From Coffea arabica (taxonomy: Eukaryota > Streptophyta > Magnoliopsida > Gentianales > Rubiaceae): a DNA stretch of 64,000 nt. Location of the stretch: positions 17,678,501 through 17,742,500 of the forward strand of contig NC_092323.1 of NCBI RefSeq assembly GCF_036785885.1. The letters run 5' to 3'. Below, piece by piece: positions 42,523 through 55,012 of the stretch. Both the position numbers and the translations under genes were made by a program. The notes under the pieces are model-generated. The model saw only the letters and a program-made list of their open reading frames with translations, was not told the origin of the DNA and ran no database searches. How positions within the stretch are numbered: the stretch's first letter is position 1; each line of letters begins with the position of its first letter.

Positions 42523-44698
42523 GGTAGCTGGCAGGTGACCCAATCAACCAGAAATAGAATGCACAAAAGATATGAACGGAAAGACCACTACGGAACCCAA
42601 CCAACACTATAGCAAAAAGTAGCAATGCCAGCAAGCAAGGTCCAGGAGTACAACAATTATGAGTAGTGCTAGTGTTTAAAACGATCACCAAATGTCAGCA
42701 ATTAGACACACAACCACCCAACAAGACAAATAGAGACAACCAATGTCAACAAACAAATGCAAACTGTCTCCAATTGGACAGTTAAGTACCCAATTTCACC
42801 TACTAAAATTATCAAATGACTCAAGGAAATGGCACCCCAGCAACAGCCCAGTAGTCAATGAGGCAACCAATAACACAGGGGTGACAAATATTATATAAAC
42901 TACCCTCACCAGTACCACTGGTGCACGTACAAAGAAAAATTAAAGCCAATGTCACTTCAAGGGGCACAAGGTAGAAATTAACAAAACAAAACGCAAGTGA
43001 TACCAACAAGGACCCCAACAGAGCAATGAACTCAACCAATTGAAATAAGTGAAACTCAACAATTGTCACTAATCGGACAGTCAATTACCCAATTCAAACG
43101 ATCAAAACTAGCAATTGGGCCAAGCAACAGGCAATTGCAACAACCACTGGTTAGAATTCGAGAAATAGTTCAGGCACCAAAACTCAAGAATCGAATAGGC
43201 AGTCCAGCACAGAGAAGTAAGAAATGGAAAGTAACACTGCAACCAGTACCATTGGTGCACCGACAGGAAAGAATTAAATTCAACGATAGCAACTCAACCA
43301 CAAGAACTTAAACTTAAAAATAAGCAAGTTTCTTCAAATAGCAACAACAACGAAAGGCAAAAGACCTCAACCAGTACCACTATTGAGTCACAGGGAAAAA
43401 TTAATCAAACGGCCAACAATTCAATAAATAGCAGAAAATATCCCCACTGTGGCAGCAATTAAACTCAAAGCAGTCCAAAATGAGCCCCAGAAAATGCCCA
43501 AACCACCACCTTCTTTAAACCATCAGGAAACCCATACACGGATTTCAAAGAGTTAAACTAATTGGTGAAGGAATCACAATACCTCTACCTGTCAGAAATC
43601 GACAGGTGGGATGGCGTGGCTGGACAGTTGATGGCCGTGAAGAGGAGCTAGCGGCGGACTGCAGCGGCGAGGTGGAGGGAGGCGTGGCTGGTGAAGGCCA
43701 ACGGGCTCGCAAGGGAGAGGGCTGCGCGCGAGGGCTGAGCACTGGCGGCCGCAGCGTGCTGGTCAGCGGTAGGCGTCGGGCTCGTGGTAGCTTCTGGTGG
43801 TGTGTAACCTGATGGAGGGCTGGTGGTGACCGCGAGGGGAGGTCGGAGCTGGAGGGAGGCGTTGCGAGCAGCGAGTTGGGGTGTAGAGGGCGGCGAGCTC
43901 GGGAGCTGGTGTGGCTGGGGAAGTGTGAGGTTGACCGCTAGTGGAGGTGATGGCAGCATGGACAGCGAACAGAGCCGGGGGAGAGCTGGAGTGTGGCAGG
44001 CGCGCGGGGTAGAGCTGCTGTGGTGGAGGGACTCGATGATTTGGGTGAAAGGGGCGGCCGCCGAAAGAAGAAAAGAAGGGAAAAGGGAAATAGAGGCAAC
44101 GGGAAAGAAGGAAGAAAGAAAAGAAAGAAAGAAAGAAGAAAAGAAAAAAAAAGAAAGAAAAAAAAAGAAAAGGAAAAATAAAATGGATTTTTTTTTTGTT
44201 ATTCAAAAATTATTCTAACATAAATTGTCCAAAATTTGAAATTGCTTTGTAAAAAAGAATTTTTTTTTTTTTTTGAAATATATATATATTTTAAAATTTT
44301 TCGAAATTTTTTTTTAATTTTAGAAAGAAAATAATCTCTTCGTTTTCTTTTAATGAAAGTAAATTTTTTTTAAATTAATGGTTTGGGTCGTCGAACATCG
44401 CGTGGGCATGCTAAGATTACAAAACATCCACTAACCTCAGGAGACACAAACACCGCGTGGGCACGCCAAGATTGGTTTTCGTTCTCTGATCTCAAGAGAC
44501 ACAAACAATGCGTGGGCACGCCAAGATTTCACTTCCTGATCACGGTGGAGGAAATATTAATATTAATACTACCCAACAGGAAAACGACAAAACGAAAGAA
44601 ATGAACAACTAAAAATAATAATAAAACTAATATTCGGGTTGCCTCTCAAACGAGCGCCTTTCTTTAGTATCTTTGGCTAGACATAGCCCATAATTTGC
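42523..44698 (-). other. Athila internal spacer with GC-rich island and 55-bp tandem repeat
   Basis: Non-coding DNA between ORF3 and integrase. Three copies of a 55-bp unit containing GCGTGGGCACGCCAAGATT lie at about 44,394-44,530. A purine-rich GAAAGAAA tract spans 44,098-44,172 on the plus strand. Next to it, 43,560-44,060 is strikingly GC-rich compared with the rest of the element. Confidence 0.65.
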
Positions 44699-45940
44699 TT
44701 AAACCAAGCAAATCGGGTCCTCCAAATGCATAGTCTCCACCCGCTCAACTGGAGCCCCATCATAATATGGCTTGAGACGATGACCATTCACCACAAATTT
44801 CTTCTCGTCTTTAGACTCCGGATCTCCACTGCACTATAATCAAAGACATTAGTTACAACAAAGGGACCGATCCAACGAGAACGTAACTTACCTGAAAATA
44901 ACTTCAATTTCGAGTGATACAGTAGAACTTTTTGCTCACATTCAAACGTCTTCCTAGAGATCTGCTGGTCATGAAATATCTTATTCTTCTCCTTGTAAAT
45001 CATAGCATTCTCGTAGGTTTCATTGCGAATCTCCTCCAATTTTTTGTAACTGTAACTTCCTTTGAATTCCTCCCTCCTCAATATCCATGTTGCATTGTTT
45101 GACCGCTCAAAATGCTTTATGTTCGAACCCGATGGGGAGGTGACATGGCTTTCCAAATACCAAACGATAAGGGGACATACCGATTGGCGTCTTGTACGCC
45201 GTTCTGTATGCCCATAAGGCATCTTCAAGTCTCATACTCCAATTCTTCCTATCGGGTCGAACCATCTTTTCCAAAATCGACTTGATCTCCCGATTTGATG
45301 CCTCTGCCTGACCGTTTGTCTGAGGATGGTAAGAAGTGGAGACTTTGTGCAAGACACCATATCTCCGAAAAAGTACAGCAATCGTTCTATTGCAGAAATG
45401 GGTACCCCGATCGCTTACAATTGCTCGCGGCATCGCAAAGCAGACAAAAATGTTAGATCTGCCAAATTCTGCAACCACTTTGGAGTTATTGGTACGAGTG
45501 GGCTTTGCTTCCACCCATTTCGAAACATAGTCTACGGCAAGCAATATATATAGAAAACCATAAGACGAAGGAAAAGAGCCCATAAAGTCAATATCCCAAA
45601 CGTCAAAAATCTCAACAAAAATCATTGGGGTTTGAGTCATTTGATCCCTACGAGAAATATTACCTACTCGTTGACACTTATCACATGACTTACAAAATAA
45701 GTAGGCATCCTTAAAGAGGGTCGGCCAATAGAATCCACTCTCTAGAACCTTACGAGCCGTCCTCTTTGGTCCAAAGTGACCTCCATATGCAAAAGAGTGA
45801 CAATAAATTAGAATAGATTGGAATTCATTTCCACTTACACATCTGCGAATGATTTGGTCGGCATCACACTTCCAGAGGTATGGATCATCCCAGATGTAAG
45901 ATTTTGCGTTACTCCTTAACTTGTTCCTTTTTGCCTTAGG
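44699..45940 (-). pseudogene. Athila integrase
   Basis: Integrates the cDNA copy into chromosomes. The HHCC zinc-binding part ([18 protein letters not shown].. then CKSCDKCQ) is at about 45,665-45,810. The catalytic core opens at 45,640. Counting from the Met there, the DDE residues are Asp18 (DIDFMG), Asp77 (SDRGTHF) and Glu113 ([11 protein letters not shown]); the last two are separated by 35 residues, as required. The C-terminal part (RSRWIGPFVV) follows in other frames and ends with a stop at 44,699. At least two frame breaks separate the pieces, so no intact integrase is made. Confidence 0.85.
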
Positions 45941-47410
45941 TCATCCTGCAAGGAACTTGTCAGTAACTAGAAAATTAACAATATCTACATACCAAGGCAA
46001 AGATAAATTAGCAGAAAATAAGTGCTCGTCGGAGAATGCATCCTTCAATGGCTCGTTCTTCTCTCCAACTGGTATGCGACTCAAATGGTCTGCTACTAGA
46101 TTTTCTGAGCCTTTTTTATCTCTTATCTCCAGATCAAATTCCTGTAGTAGCAATATTCACCTGATGAGCCTCGGTTTGGCATCCTTCTGGGTCATTAGGT
46201 ACCTTAATGCTGCATGATCAGAAAACACAATTACTTTAGCACCTAACAAATATGACCTGAATTTTTCTAAAGCAAAAATAACTGCAAGAATCTCCTTCTC
46301 AGTGGTAGAGTAATTCAACTGGGTTCCATTCAAAGCTCGAGATGCGTAGTAGATGACGTGAGCTGCCCTTCCTACTCTTTGCCCCAATACAGCCCCTACA
46401 GCATGATCACTGGCATCGCACATGATCTCAAATGGCAAATTCCAATCGGGGGGCTGGATGATCGGGGATGAGGTCAGTAGCTCTTTCAACTTGTTAAAAA
46501 CCTTCTCACGCTTGTCACTGAACTCAAAGGTCACATTTTTTTGTAAGAGTTGGAACAACGGGGCCCCAATTTTTGAAAAATTCTTGATGAACCTTCAATA
46601 AAAACCTGCATGTCCAAGAAAAGAACGCACCTCCCGCACATTCGCGGGGTAAGGTAATACAGATATAATGTCTATTTTAGCCTTGTCAACCTCGATGCCC
46701 TTAGACGATACAATATGACCCAAGACTATCCCGTGTTCAACCATAAAATTACATTTTTCCCAATTAAACACGAGATTAGTCTCAATACATCTTAATAAGA
46801 TCAATCTCAGACTATCTAGACATGTATCAAAACTATCACCATACACACTGAAATCGTCCATGAAAACTTCAATAATTTTCTCCACATATTCAGAAAAAAT
46901 ACTTACCATACACCTCTGGAATGTTGCTGGTGTATTGCACAACCCGAATGGCATCCGTCTGTACACGAAGGTCCCGAACGGGCATGTGAAGGTTGTCTTC
47001 TCTTGATCCTCTGGTGCAATTGCTATCTGAAAATATCCTGAAAATTCATCCAAAAAGCAATAGTAAACCCTACAAGCCAAACGTTCAACCATTTGGTCAA
47101 TGAAAGGAAGAGGGAAATGGTCCTTTTTGGTGATGGCGTTCAGCTTACGGTAGTTAATACATTGCCTCCATCCAGTGGGTTTCCGCACTGGCACGAGTTC
47201 ACCCGTTTGGTTGGCCTCTACCGTCACTCATGCCTTCTTTGGGACTACCTGGATTGGGCTCACCCAGGAGCTATCTGATATTGCAAAAATAATCCCCACA
47301 TCTAGCAATTTCAAAATTTCTTTCTTCACCACTTTCATCATGAGGGGGTTGAGCCTCCTTTGAGCCTGCCGTACAGCTTTGGCATCCTCTTCAAGTGTAA
47401 TCCGGTGCAT
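45941..47410 (-). pseudogene. Athila reverse transcriptase and RNase H
   Basis: RT copies the element RNA to DNA; RNase H removes the template. Visible are SSWVSPIQVVPKK, GWRQCINYRKLN, CFLDEFSGYFQIA (first catalytic Asp), MPFGLCNTPATFQRCM, and VFMDDFSVYG with the FMDD catalytic pair at 46,853-46,864. RNase H follows with [32 protein letters not shown] and [10 protein letters not shown]. Stops interrupt at about 47,228 (after PKKA), 46,594 (after GHAGFY) and 46,156 (RLIR-stop-ILLLQEF, where Trp is expected). Confidence 0.9.
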
Positions 47411-47449
47411 ACAGATGGAGGGGCTGATCCCCTTGATGTCTGCGATGGT

Positions 47450-48791
47450 CTAACCTATCGTCTCTTTATACTTTCTTAGAACCCGAATTAACTTCTCCTC
47501 CTGAGTGTCTGATTGTGCAGCTGAGATAATCACCGGGAGTGTTTCGTTGTCGCCAAAATATGCATATTTTAAATGTTTCAGCGGGGGTTTCAACTCCAAT
47601 TCAGGTGCCTGCACCACAGATGGAAATACCCTCTGGTGAGATTCGAGAATAAAAATAGGCAAGATTTCATACCTTTTTGTGGTGGTCGGTAATGAGTGTA
47701 ATGCACCTATTGTGTATTTTAGATACTCGCTCCACTCCACCTCAGGAGTTGTCTCCAACTCGAGATGCTTGGTTAAAGCCACCTCCAATAGTTTCAAACA
47801 CTTCCTGCACTGCAGGGTCAATAGCACTCACAGAGAAAACTGAACTAAAGTTGGAGTTTGATGGATATTTCATAGTATCAAAGATATTAAAATGCACAAT
47901 TTTTCCATCAAATTCCATGGATAAGGTACCCTTATTAACATCAATTTTTGTTTTTGCTGTACTCATAAAGGGTCTACCCAATAACAAAGGTGAGGGATCC
48001 GGGGAGTGATCATCATCCATATCAAGTACATAAAAATCAACCGGAAACACCAAATCATTAACTTTTACCAACACATCTTCAACCAACTCATTAGGATATG
48101 CATTAGTTCGGTCAGCTAATTGAATGATTATTCCAATTTCTTTTAATGGATCTAGTTTTAAAGAAGCATAGATAGATTTAGGTATGACATTAATTGATGC
48201 TCCCAGATCCAATATGGCCCTTCTAATCACGGTGTTGCTTATCCTACAGGGAATAGTAAACATACCTGGGTCCCCGCACTTTGGTGGAAGCTTTCTCTGC
48301 AGGACCGCAGACATATTTTCCCCAACAATAACCCTTTCATCTCCCCTCAACCGCCTTCGGTTGACACACAAGTCCCTTAGGAACTTGGCATATTTTGGTA
48401 CTTGTTTGATTGCGTCTAAGAGGGGGATATTTATCTCAACTATGCAAAACACCTCCAAGATCTTCTTCTCCTTATCCTACTTCTTCGATTTTTTCAACCT
48501 ACTAGAAAAAGGAGGCGGGTTAGTTCTAACTGTAATCACCGGGTTTGGAAGTACCTTTGGATCTGCACCATTGCTGTCCTCCCTCTCAAGCTCATTTTCA
48601 ATTTTTTCCTCATCCTTATCCTTAGGGATCACAGGTTCAGGCCCCTGAATTTTCTTCCCGCTCCTTAGGGTCATTGCGCTCACGTTCTTCGGATTTAATT
48701 CAAGTTGAGACGGCAATTTACTCTGGGTTTGGGACTCCAAACGGTTAATTGTTGTGGTCATTTGACTCATTTGATTTCTTATGTCCTGCAT
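47450..48791 (-). pseudogene. Athila protease and gag-pol linker
   Basis: Aspartic protease that cleaves the polyprotein. The active-site motif is LDLGASINVIP (Asp at about 48,207-48,209), with flap-like and ILLGRPFM-like (LLLGRPFMSTA) elements after it. The preceding linker contains SAMTLRSGKKIQGPEP. A stop separates linker and protease at about 48,477. After the protease the frame shifts at about 47,780. A stop at about 47,449 falls where Athila elements have Trp (ETIG-stop-TIADIKG). Confidence 0.85.
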
Positions 48792-48816
48792 TTCGGAGTC
48801 TGTCTTTTGCTGATTT

Positions 48817-50050
48817 TACGTAATGGTTGCCATTAGTTGCTTCATCATCTCTTCCAAAGATGGACCAGAGCTAGGGGGCGGAGGTGGTCGGGGTTGGTAC
48901 GGCTGCTGGTACCCTGGTTGCTTATTTGGCACGAAATTAGATTGTCTGTTTGATGTAAAGTTGGGCTGCCTATTTCCTCCATAACTGAAATTCGGGTGGT
49001 CCTTCCAGCCGGGATTGTACGTATTCGAGTACGGGTCATAAGGCCTTCTTGGCGCGGGCGCGTGACCAACCATATTCACTTGCTCTGCACTTTTTTCCTG
49101 GATCATTGGGCACATGTCTGTAGAATGACCCATACTAGTGCAAATCCCGCATACCTTGGCCTGAGATGCATTTCTTACAGCCAGTTGCCTAACAAACGAG
49201 GTCAACTCAGTTAGCTGCTGCTGGATAGAAGATGTCTCTATCTCATTCACCTTGCGTATTGGGACATCCTCCCTCGTACCGAATTGTTGTGAATTCTCTG
49301 TCATCCCCTCTATTAACTCCCTTGCTTCCCGAGGGGTTTTGTTCACCAGTGCCCCCCACTTGCAGTATCGATTATGCTCCTATCTCTGAAAAGGAGTCCC
49401 TCATAAAAATATTGTATGAGCAACTGTTCACTTATCTGGTGCTGGGGGCACTTGTTGCACAATTTCTTGAATCGCTCCCAGTACTCATAAAGCGACTCCT
49501 CTGGGTGCTGCTTGATCCCGCAAATTTCTTTCCTCAGACTCGCAGCCGTAGACGCAGGAAAATATTTATCTAGAAATTTTTTCTTCAACGAGTCCCACGT
49601 GGTAATGCTACCTGGTGGCAGGTAGTGCAGCCAGTCCTTTGCAGAGTCTTTCAATGAGAAAGGGAATGCCCGCATTTTTATTTGCTCTTTTGTGATTCCC
49701 GGAGGTTTCATACTATTACACACAACATCAAACTCCTACAGATGCTTATACGGCTCCTCACCTGGTAAACCATGTAAAGAAGGTAAAAGATGAATCAGGC
49801 CAGATTTTAATTCAAATGGAGTGCTATCATTTAAATTTGGGAAAGTAATGCACAAAGGCTGTTGATTTAAGTTAGGAGCAGCCAACTCCCTTAATGTTCG
49901 TGCATTAGCCATGGTTCCTTCCTCCTGGTCAGAGCCACTTGAAGTGTCACCAAACGAATCTGTTGGTTCAACTTCTGGCTTAGGTCTCTGAGATGCCGCA
50001 CTGGAGTACTCCTCTCTGAGCTGTTTGGTTTTCTTTCTCGTTCTACGCAC
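48817..50050 (-). pseudogene. Athila gag with CCHC zinc knuckle
   Basis: Structural protein that packages element RNA. It starts MRRTRKKTKQLREE at 50,050, or possibly at the internal MANARTLREL (49,912). The capsid-like core contains FPFSLKDSAKDWLHYLP and ESLYEYWERFKKLCNKCP. The zinc knuckle is CGICTSMGHSTDMC (C-x2-C-x4-H-x4-C, 49,110-49,151). A Gly/Asn/Gln/Pro-rich tail follows. It is broken by a TAG at about 49,735 (HL-stop-EFDVV) and a frameshift at about 49,345. Confidence 0.9.
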
Positions 50051-50177
50051 GGTCTTCTATATTTCAGGGTCAAAAATCAAATCACCTGTACGAGAAAACC
50101 GAGGTATACACTAGAAAAAAAAAATCAGAAAATTAGAACAAAAAAATGAATTTAAAAAGAAACAAATAATAACGCCA

Positions 50178-50196
50178 GTCCCCGGCAACGACGCCA
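50178..50196 (-). other. Primer-binding site, tRNA-Asp type
   Basis: On the minus strand TGGCGTCGTTGCCGGGGAC begins 5 bp from the 5' LTR. The plus strand CCCCGGCAACGACGCCA matches the 3' end of plant tRNA-Asp apart from one base (GGCGCCA in the tRNA). Confidence 0.85.
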
Positions 50197-50201
50197 AAAA
50201 T

Positions 50202-51690
50202 TAACAGGGCGTCGAACCTGTGCAATAATAATAATAAAAACCTAAATACCACTAAAAGCAGTCAATAATTAATCCTAGGTACTGGAGCAGGAACTCTAGG
50301 TATGCAATGGGTTACTTGATTCACCCTGTTCCCGAAGAGTTTGCTGAATCCGATATACCAGAATTAATTAGTTGGCAAAAATTAGTGAATAGTAGACAGT
50401 GGCAAGTAGGGTCATCTCCTCAGGGATTGGGGATATTTGCCTCCTTTAAATTTCAATTGGTAAGGGAAAATTTCACCAGAATGAAATTAACAACACTTAA
50501 ACAATTTAACTAAAAATGAATAATTAACTAGCACAAATATAGCAGGAATTAAATCAAGAATAAATAAATTCTAGCCAAGGATGCAACTATTCAGACGCAG
50601 TCCATTTATCCGATCATTGATGCAAGGGAGGTTCTCTTAATTTCTTAATAGACTAGTTAAAGCCGCCGATGAATTCTAACAACCAATTTTTTCTTAAATT
50701 ATTGATAATCAAGGTACGACCATTGATCACCCCTAACCAGAAAATATTCCTAGGTACGACCGCATGAATTAATTTTTCAATTGTATTAATAACTAGAAAA
50801 ACCTAACCCTAATCAATAACACGCTACGAGGGTTATTTAAATTAGATTGCACGTTCCGCTAATGTGTAAACACACCAGTTGCCACTAATATTAATCAATC
50901 AAACAATTACGGATTTAATTGACTAAATTGGCACGAGATTAATAAATCACATTGAACATCAGACCCTTGACATCCAATTAATAAAATAATCTCATGAAAA
51001 TTCAAGCAGATAACGTGCAAATATTAATAAATTAAGGAACGCGTGAAAACTAATTAAATCTCACAGATTTTTCGGGACTGCGCCGTCGAGTTGACCCTTG
51101 ACTAGACGAAAGACTTAGCCACGCCGCATAGTTAAATCACCACACGAATTAGTGGGTTGCAAAGGCATTGCGGTTTTTTTACTAGAAAGCAAGGAATAAA
51201 AGATGTTTTTCCCGTTGGGGAATATTGTCGAACACCTGGCGTGTATCAGAGGCAAATCAAAAGAAAGAAAACTAGAACTAAACTAAAAAGGTAAAACTAA
51301 AGCCGTGCTTTGCTTCTGTACGTTGTCCCCTTTTAAAGAACCAAAAGAAAGATCACTAAAAGCTATCTAGGTGGTCCCCACACATGTGGACAAAGCCTTC
51401 AAATTACTTCTTGTTCCAAGTCTCTCTACGTTGCTTTCTTTGAAGAGCCCAAATGACTGAATATCTTTCACTAGCTTTGTGGTCCCCCACCAATTCAAGG
51501 GCCCAAGGATTGAAGTCCTTAGAAGTCTCCATTTTCTCCATAAAGTCCCTCCTTTTTGGTAGTTTTCTGCTTCATTCCTGAAATTAAATCCAGATACCAA
51601 ATATAAGTAGATATCAACAATTAACGCAATATTGGGCAGGGATAAAAGGGGAAATTAATAATAAAATTACTAACAAATGATACCCTATCA
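50202..51690 (-). repeat. 5' LTR (right copy)
   Basis: 1489 bp, holding the promoter and the transcription start of the element. Its internal end reads TAACAGGG where the left copy has TGACAGGG. Confidence 0.95.
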
Positions 51691-52300
51691 CCGAGTACAC
51701 GACGCTACATATCGACATGGTTGGTCAAATGTTGATCATCCACACATATGTTTTAAATTTTAAATAATCACACTTCACTTCTAGAGCCAACAGGTCAATG
51801 TTCATTAACTCCCATTTTGCTAGGAAATACACAGCTAACCTTGCTAATGCATCTGTTGCGTTATGCTGCTTGTATTCCATCCACTACATTCTTGGGGATC
51901 CGCAGATATTTGGACTCTTTCACCCAACTTCAGCCTTCACAGTAGGGTACCTCTTAAAAGTCGGGCAACCCTTGAAATTAAAAAACAGAAGAAAAAGCAA
52001 AGATAAGTTAATCCGAAGAATTATCATCATAATTATATTCTTTTATGCATAACATCAAACACATAACAGTCTTTAATTAACGGAAGACAATATAAACAGA
52101 AGGTAGGAACATTAAAAAAAAAAATTGCAGTTCAAAATAGGAGGAGAGAATATAGAAGCGTACCTATGTTTTTCTTTGCTCGGCTGAATGCTGGCAAAAC
52201 TCGGAAACAGAAGTATATAAAGGCTGGCAATAGTAGGTTTTGGAAGCTGCACCATAGATGATAACTCGGTACAACAGTCATCCCTAAATCCCTAAAGTGA

Positions 52301-52601
52301 GCAGATTTTGGGGGAAAAGAAATTTCAATGAGCCGATTTCCGGGATAAAAGAAAACTTCAGATGCATGTGGAGGATTTTTTCGGTGGCAATCGAAAGAAA
52401 GTACAATTAGTTGTTGGAGGATTGGTAGAAAACTGAAGATTTTGTAGGATGATAGATTTTGGGGGAAGAAAAATTTAACTGAGCTGAATTTTCGGGCAAA
52501 AGAAAACTTCACGTGCATGTCGAGGATTTTCTAGGCTGCAATAAAAAATAAAGACAATTAGTTGTTGGAAGAAATGGTAGAAAAGTGAAGATTTTGCAGG
52601 A
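52301..52601. repeat. Two-copy tandem repeat, about 150-bp period
   Basis: GATTTTGGGGGAA..GAAAACTTCA..GCATGT..GAGGATTTT..ACAATTAGTTGTTGGA..TGAAGATTTTG occurs at 52,301-52,447 and again at 52,451-52,601 with many substitutions. No known family is recognised. Confidence 0.7.
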
Positions 52602-54880
52602 AGGACAATTAGAAAGGAGAAGAAAGTTCTAGCTACCTATCTGACGGAAAGAAAGGGAAAGGAACTTCACTTCATTGACTAATAAGACCATTAGGTGGTG
52701 TTGACTAACTTACATGACAGAGCAACCAGTTCTAACTGGCATGACACAACAATATTTTAATTCCAATCAATAATTCAAAAATAACCCATGTGATCAAAGG
52801 AGTCCGTAAATAGTCCACAACTATTTGCATTTGACCAGGAAATTATAAAAGAAATAATTTGAAATGTACCAAAAACAGCCCTAAATAGTTAGCAACTATT
52901 TAAAGAGCTAGTTTTCATAAAAGGTTTCAATTGACCTTTCTGACTAATTAAAAACCAAACAAAAGGAACAAATGAAAATAATTAAATCATTGTTACCAAT
53001 TAACCCCTAAATAGTAAGGAACTATTAAGCCTTTGAATTTGGATACCAAGGCTGAAATAGACATTTCCCTCTCTTTAATGTCCAAAATAAAGAAATGAAA
53101 TTTGTTTCCTCAAATGAGACCTTAACACTTGGTATCAATGGAGAACTTGAGTTGTTCTCTTATCTAGTTGGTAGATAAAGAATCCAAAATCCAAATGGAT
53201 AAAAAAGATAGCACTCCTGCAAGTCTAGCCTTCATCGTCTATTGCAAGTCTAGTCTTGCAAGTCCGGTTTGGATTGGCGAAACACTTCAAGGAAATGAAG
53301 AAGCAAAGCGACAAATTCACCCCCGCATGCGGCTCAAGCGGTGAAGGCCTCCTCCCTTACGCTTGGTAAGCACGTCACCACAGCCAGGCTTATTCATACA
53401 GATGTAATATTGAAAAAAAAAATTTGTAACCACCTGTTTAAAGATTTTTTTTATATTAACAGTGCATAGAAAATTAATCCGTATATATAGAGTTTAGGTC
53501 TGGAATTTGAATTGTCTGATTTTGTTTCCCTTGTAGCAAAAAAGAGCAAGGAATTGGGATAAAAAAGAATTGGGCATCATGTTGACCTGTTCAAGATTTT
53601 TTCGAGTTAATGACTTGAGACATTTGAGGTCGAGTATTCTTGAGATAAAGCACTGGATATTGGGTCAAGTATTCTTGAGGCGTTCGAGTTTTGAGCTGCA
53701 AAATTGAGAAGTTTCTTCAACTTTCTTGTTTAGATGCCACTCATTTTGATTTTAGAATTTTTATCGCTTTGGATTTTAGCATGGCCAACTAATTTCGAAA
53801 CTAGCTTGGTCAAATGATATGAAACTAGCTTGAACTTTGTGGTACGGGCAGATAGGCAATATTCAATTAGGCACAGTCCATGTTTCTTGACAGATGACTT
53901 ACTTGAAAATCGTGTAATTGTCATTCATGGTAAATCAAGTCTAGCAGGTCAAGAACTGAATGCGAAGCTAACTATGGGAGGCAATTCTTTGTTGGAAAAA
54001 TTTTCAATACTTTATAGACTATGGTTTGAATGTGGCTGAGTCTGCTCCAAAGGTAAACATTTGTCTGCTTATGTCTTAATTTCTTCCTGTAGATGTTGTT
54101 TGGTTTGTAGAATTGCATGATAGAAACTGTTTTTTAAGGAAAGTAGTCCAGGATGAGGAAAGAAAAGAAAGGTATATACACACACAAATACATACATACA
54201 TATTTACACGTATATGTATATATATGTATATGATTTACTAGTCGCCTCATAAATTCTATATCTACTGCAGTTTGGGAAAGCTTATTGCATCATCATTATC
54301 CTCCATTGAGAGAAATACCTCGTCCAAAAGTGAGAGCTCAACTTCTTCATCATTGCCTGCTTGGACACTGTAAATACCTTGAGAATCTGCGTTTGCATGG
54401 TGAACTCGACAGAGCACCCATTCACCGAGATCCTAAACAGAAATGGTGGAAAGTGGTAACTGAAGCAAGTTATAAGCTTAAGGAATTAATTCTATTTTCA
54501 ATACAAAGTCAAAAGATCAGAAAACAACATAGGAAGAAATTCATAACCTAGCTAGACCTTCAATTGTGCTGCCTAGGTCGAAAGTCTAGCGGGAGTCCAA
54601 GGAGGAAGAAATCAAACTCATTATTCTTTTTTGTGTTTTTCAATAATGATGATGTACAATTGATTTCAAATTGTATTCAATTCTCAATGGTACTAGTGCA
54701 GGCTCCTTGCTTCATCTCGAATTGTTGTTTGCAGATTAAACGTCACATAAAATCCCATTAGCAATAAGGGAGGTGATGTGTTGGGTGGTTAGAGGAGAGA
54801 AAGTGCAAATAAGAGGTTCCGAATTCAAATACTTTCACTTATACTTAAAAAAAATTTCATTAACAGTATGGATTAATTTT

Positions 54881-55012
54881 CTTACACTGACACTGTATAC
54901 ACTGTCAGGATTGGATGAGTGATAACTATGCAAAATTTAAGTTTGAAATTCAACTTTTGCGTACATGTCATAAATCAAACGGTGATAGTGTATACACTGT
55001 CAGTGTATATAA
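54881..55012. mobile_element. MITE with ACACTGTCAGTGTATA ends
   Basis: Inverted ends CTTACACTGACACTGTATACAC and (reverse complement) CTTATATACACTGACAGTGT-type sequence enclose about 60 bp of AT-rich DNA. Its centre resembles the element at 23,071-23,177. Confidence 0.6.

Larger units (their letters stand above)
38705..51690 (-). mobile_element. Athila-lineage Ty3/gypsy LTR retrotransposon, complete but decayed
   Basis: 12,986 bp, oriented right to left. LTRs are at 38,705-40,192 and 50,202-51,690, with TG..CA-type ends and the 5-bp target duplication CCGAG (38,700-38,704 and 51,691-51,695). The primer-binding site at 50,178-50,196 is complementary to the 3' end of plant tRNA-Asp. A G-rich polypurine stretch abuts the other LTR (about 40,193-40,206). 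Order in element sense: gag, PR, RT, RNase H, IN, long spacer, third ORF. The Athila assignment rests on the gag sequence (RTLRELAAPN, then FELKSGLIHLLP), the tRNA-Asp primer, long LTRs and the extra ORF. The LTRs differ by a few percent by eye. Multiple stops and frameshifts make it non-autonomous. Confidence 0.95.

Noticed and set aside
43603-44218. Plus- and minus-strand frames in the GC-rich spacer (up to 147 codons)
   Set aside because: Several frames are open at once on both strands, as expected in GC-rich and purine-tract DNA; none shows a family signature.
50178-50196. Apparent tRNA-Asp 3' end
   Set aside because: Only the last 17-19 bases match and they sit beside an LTR; this is the primer-binding site, not a tRNA gene.
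52132-52518. 128-codon minus-strand frame
   Set aside because: It spans the two copies of a non-coding tandem repeat and encodes Phe/Leu/Ser-rich sequence with no domain.
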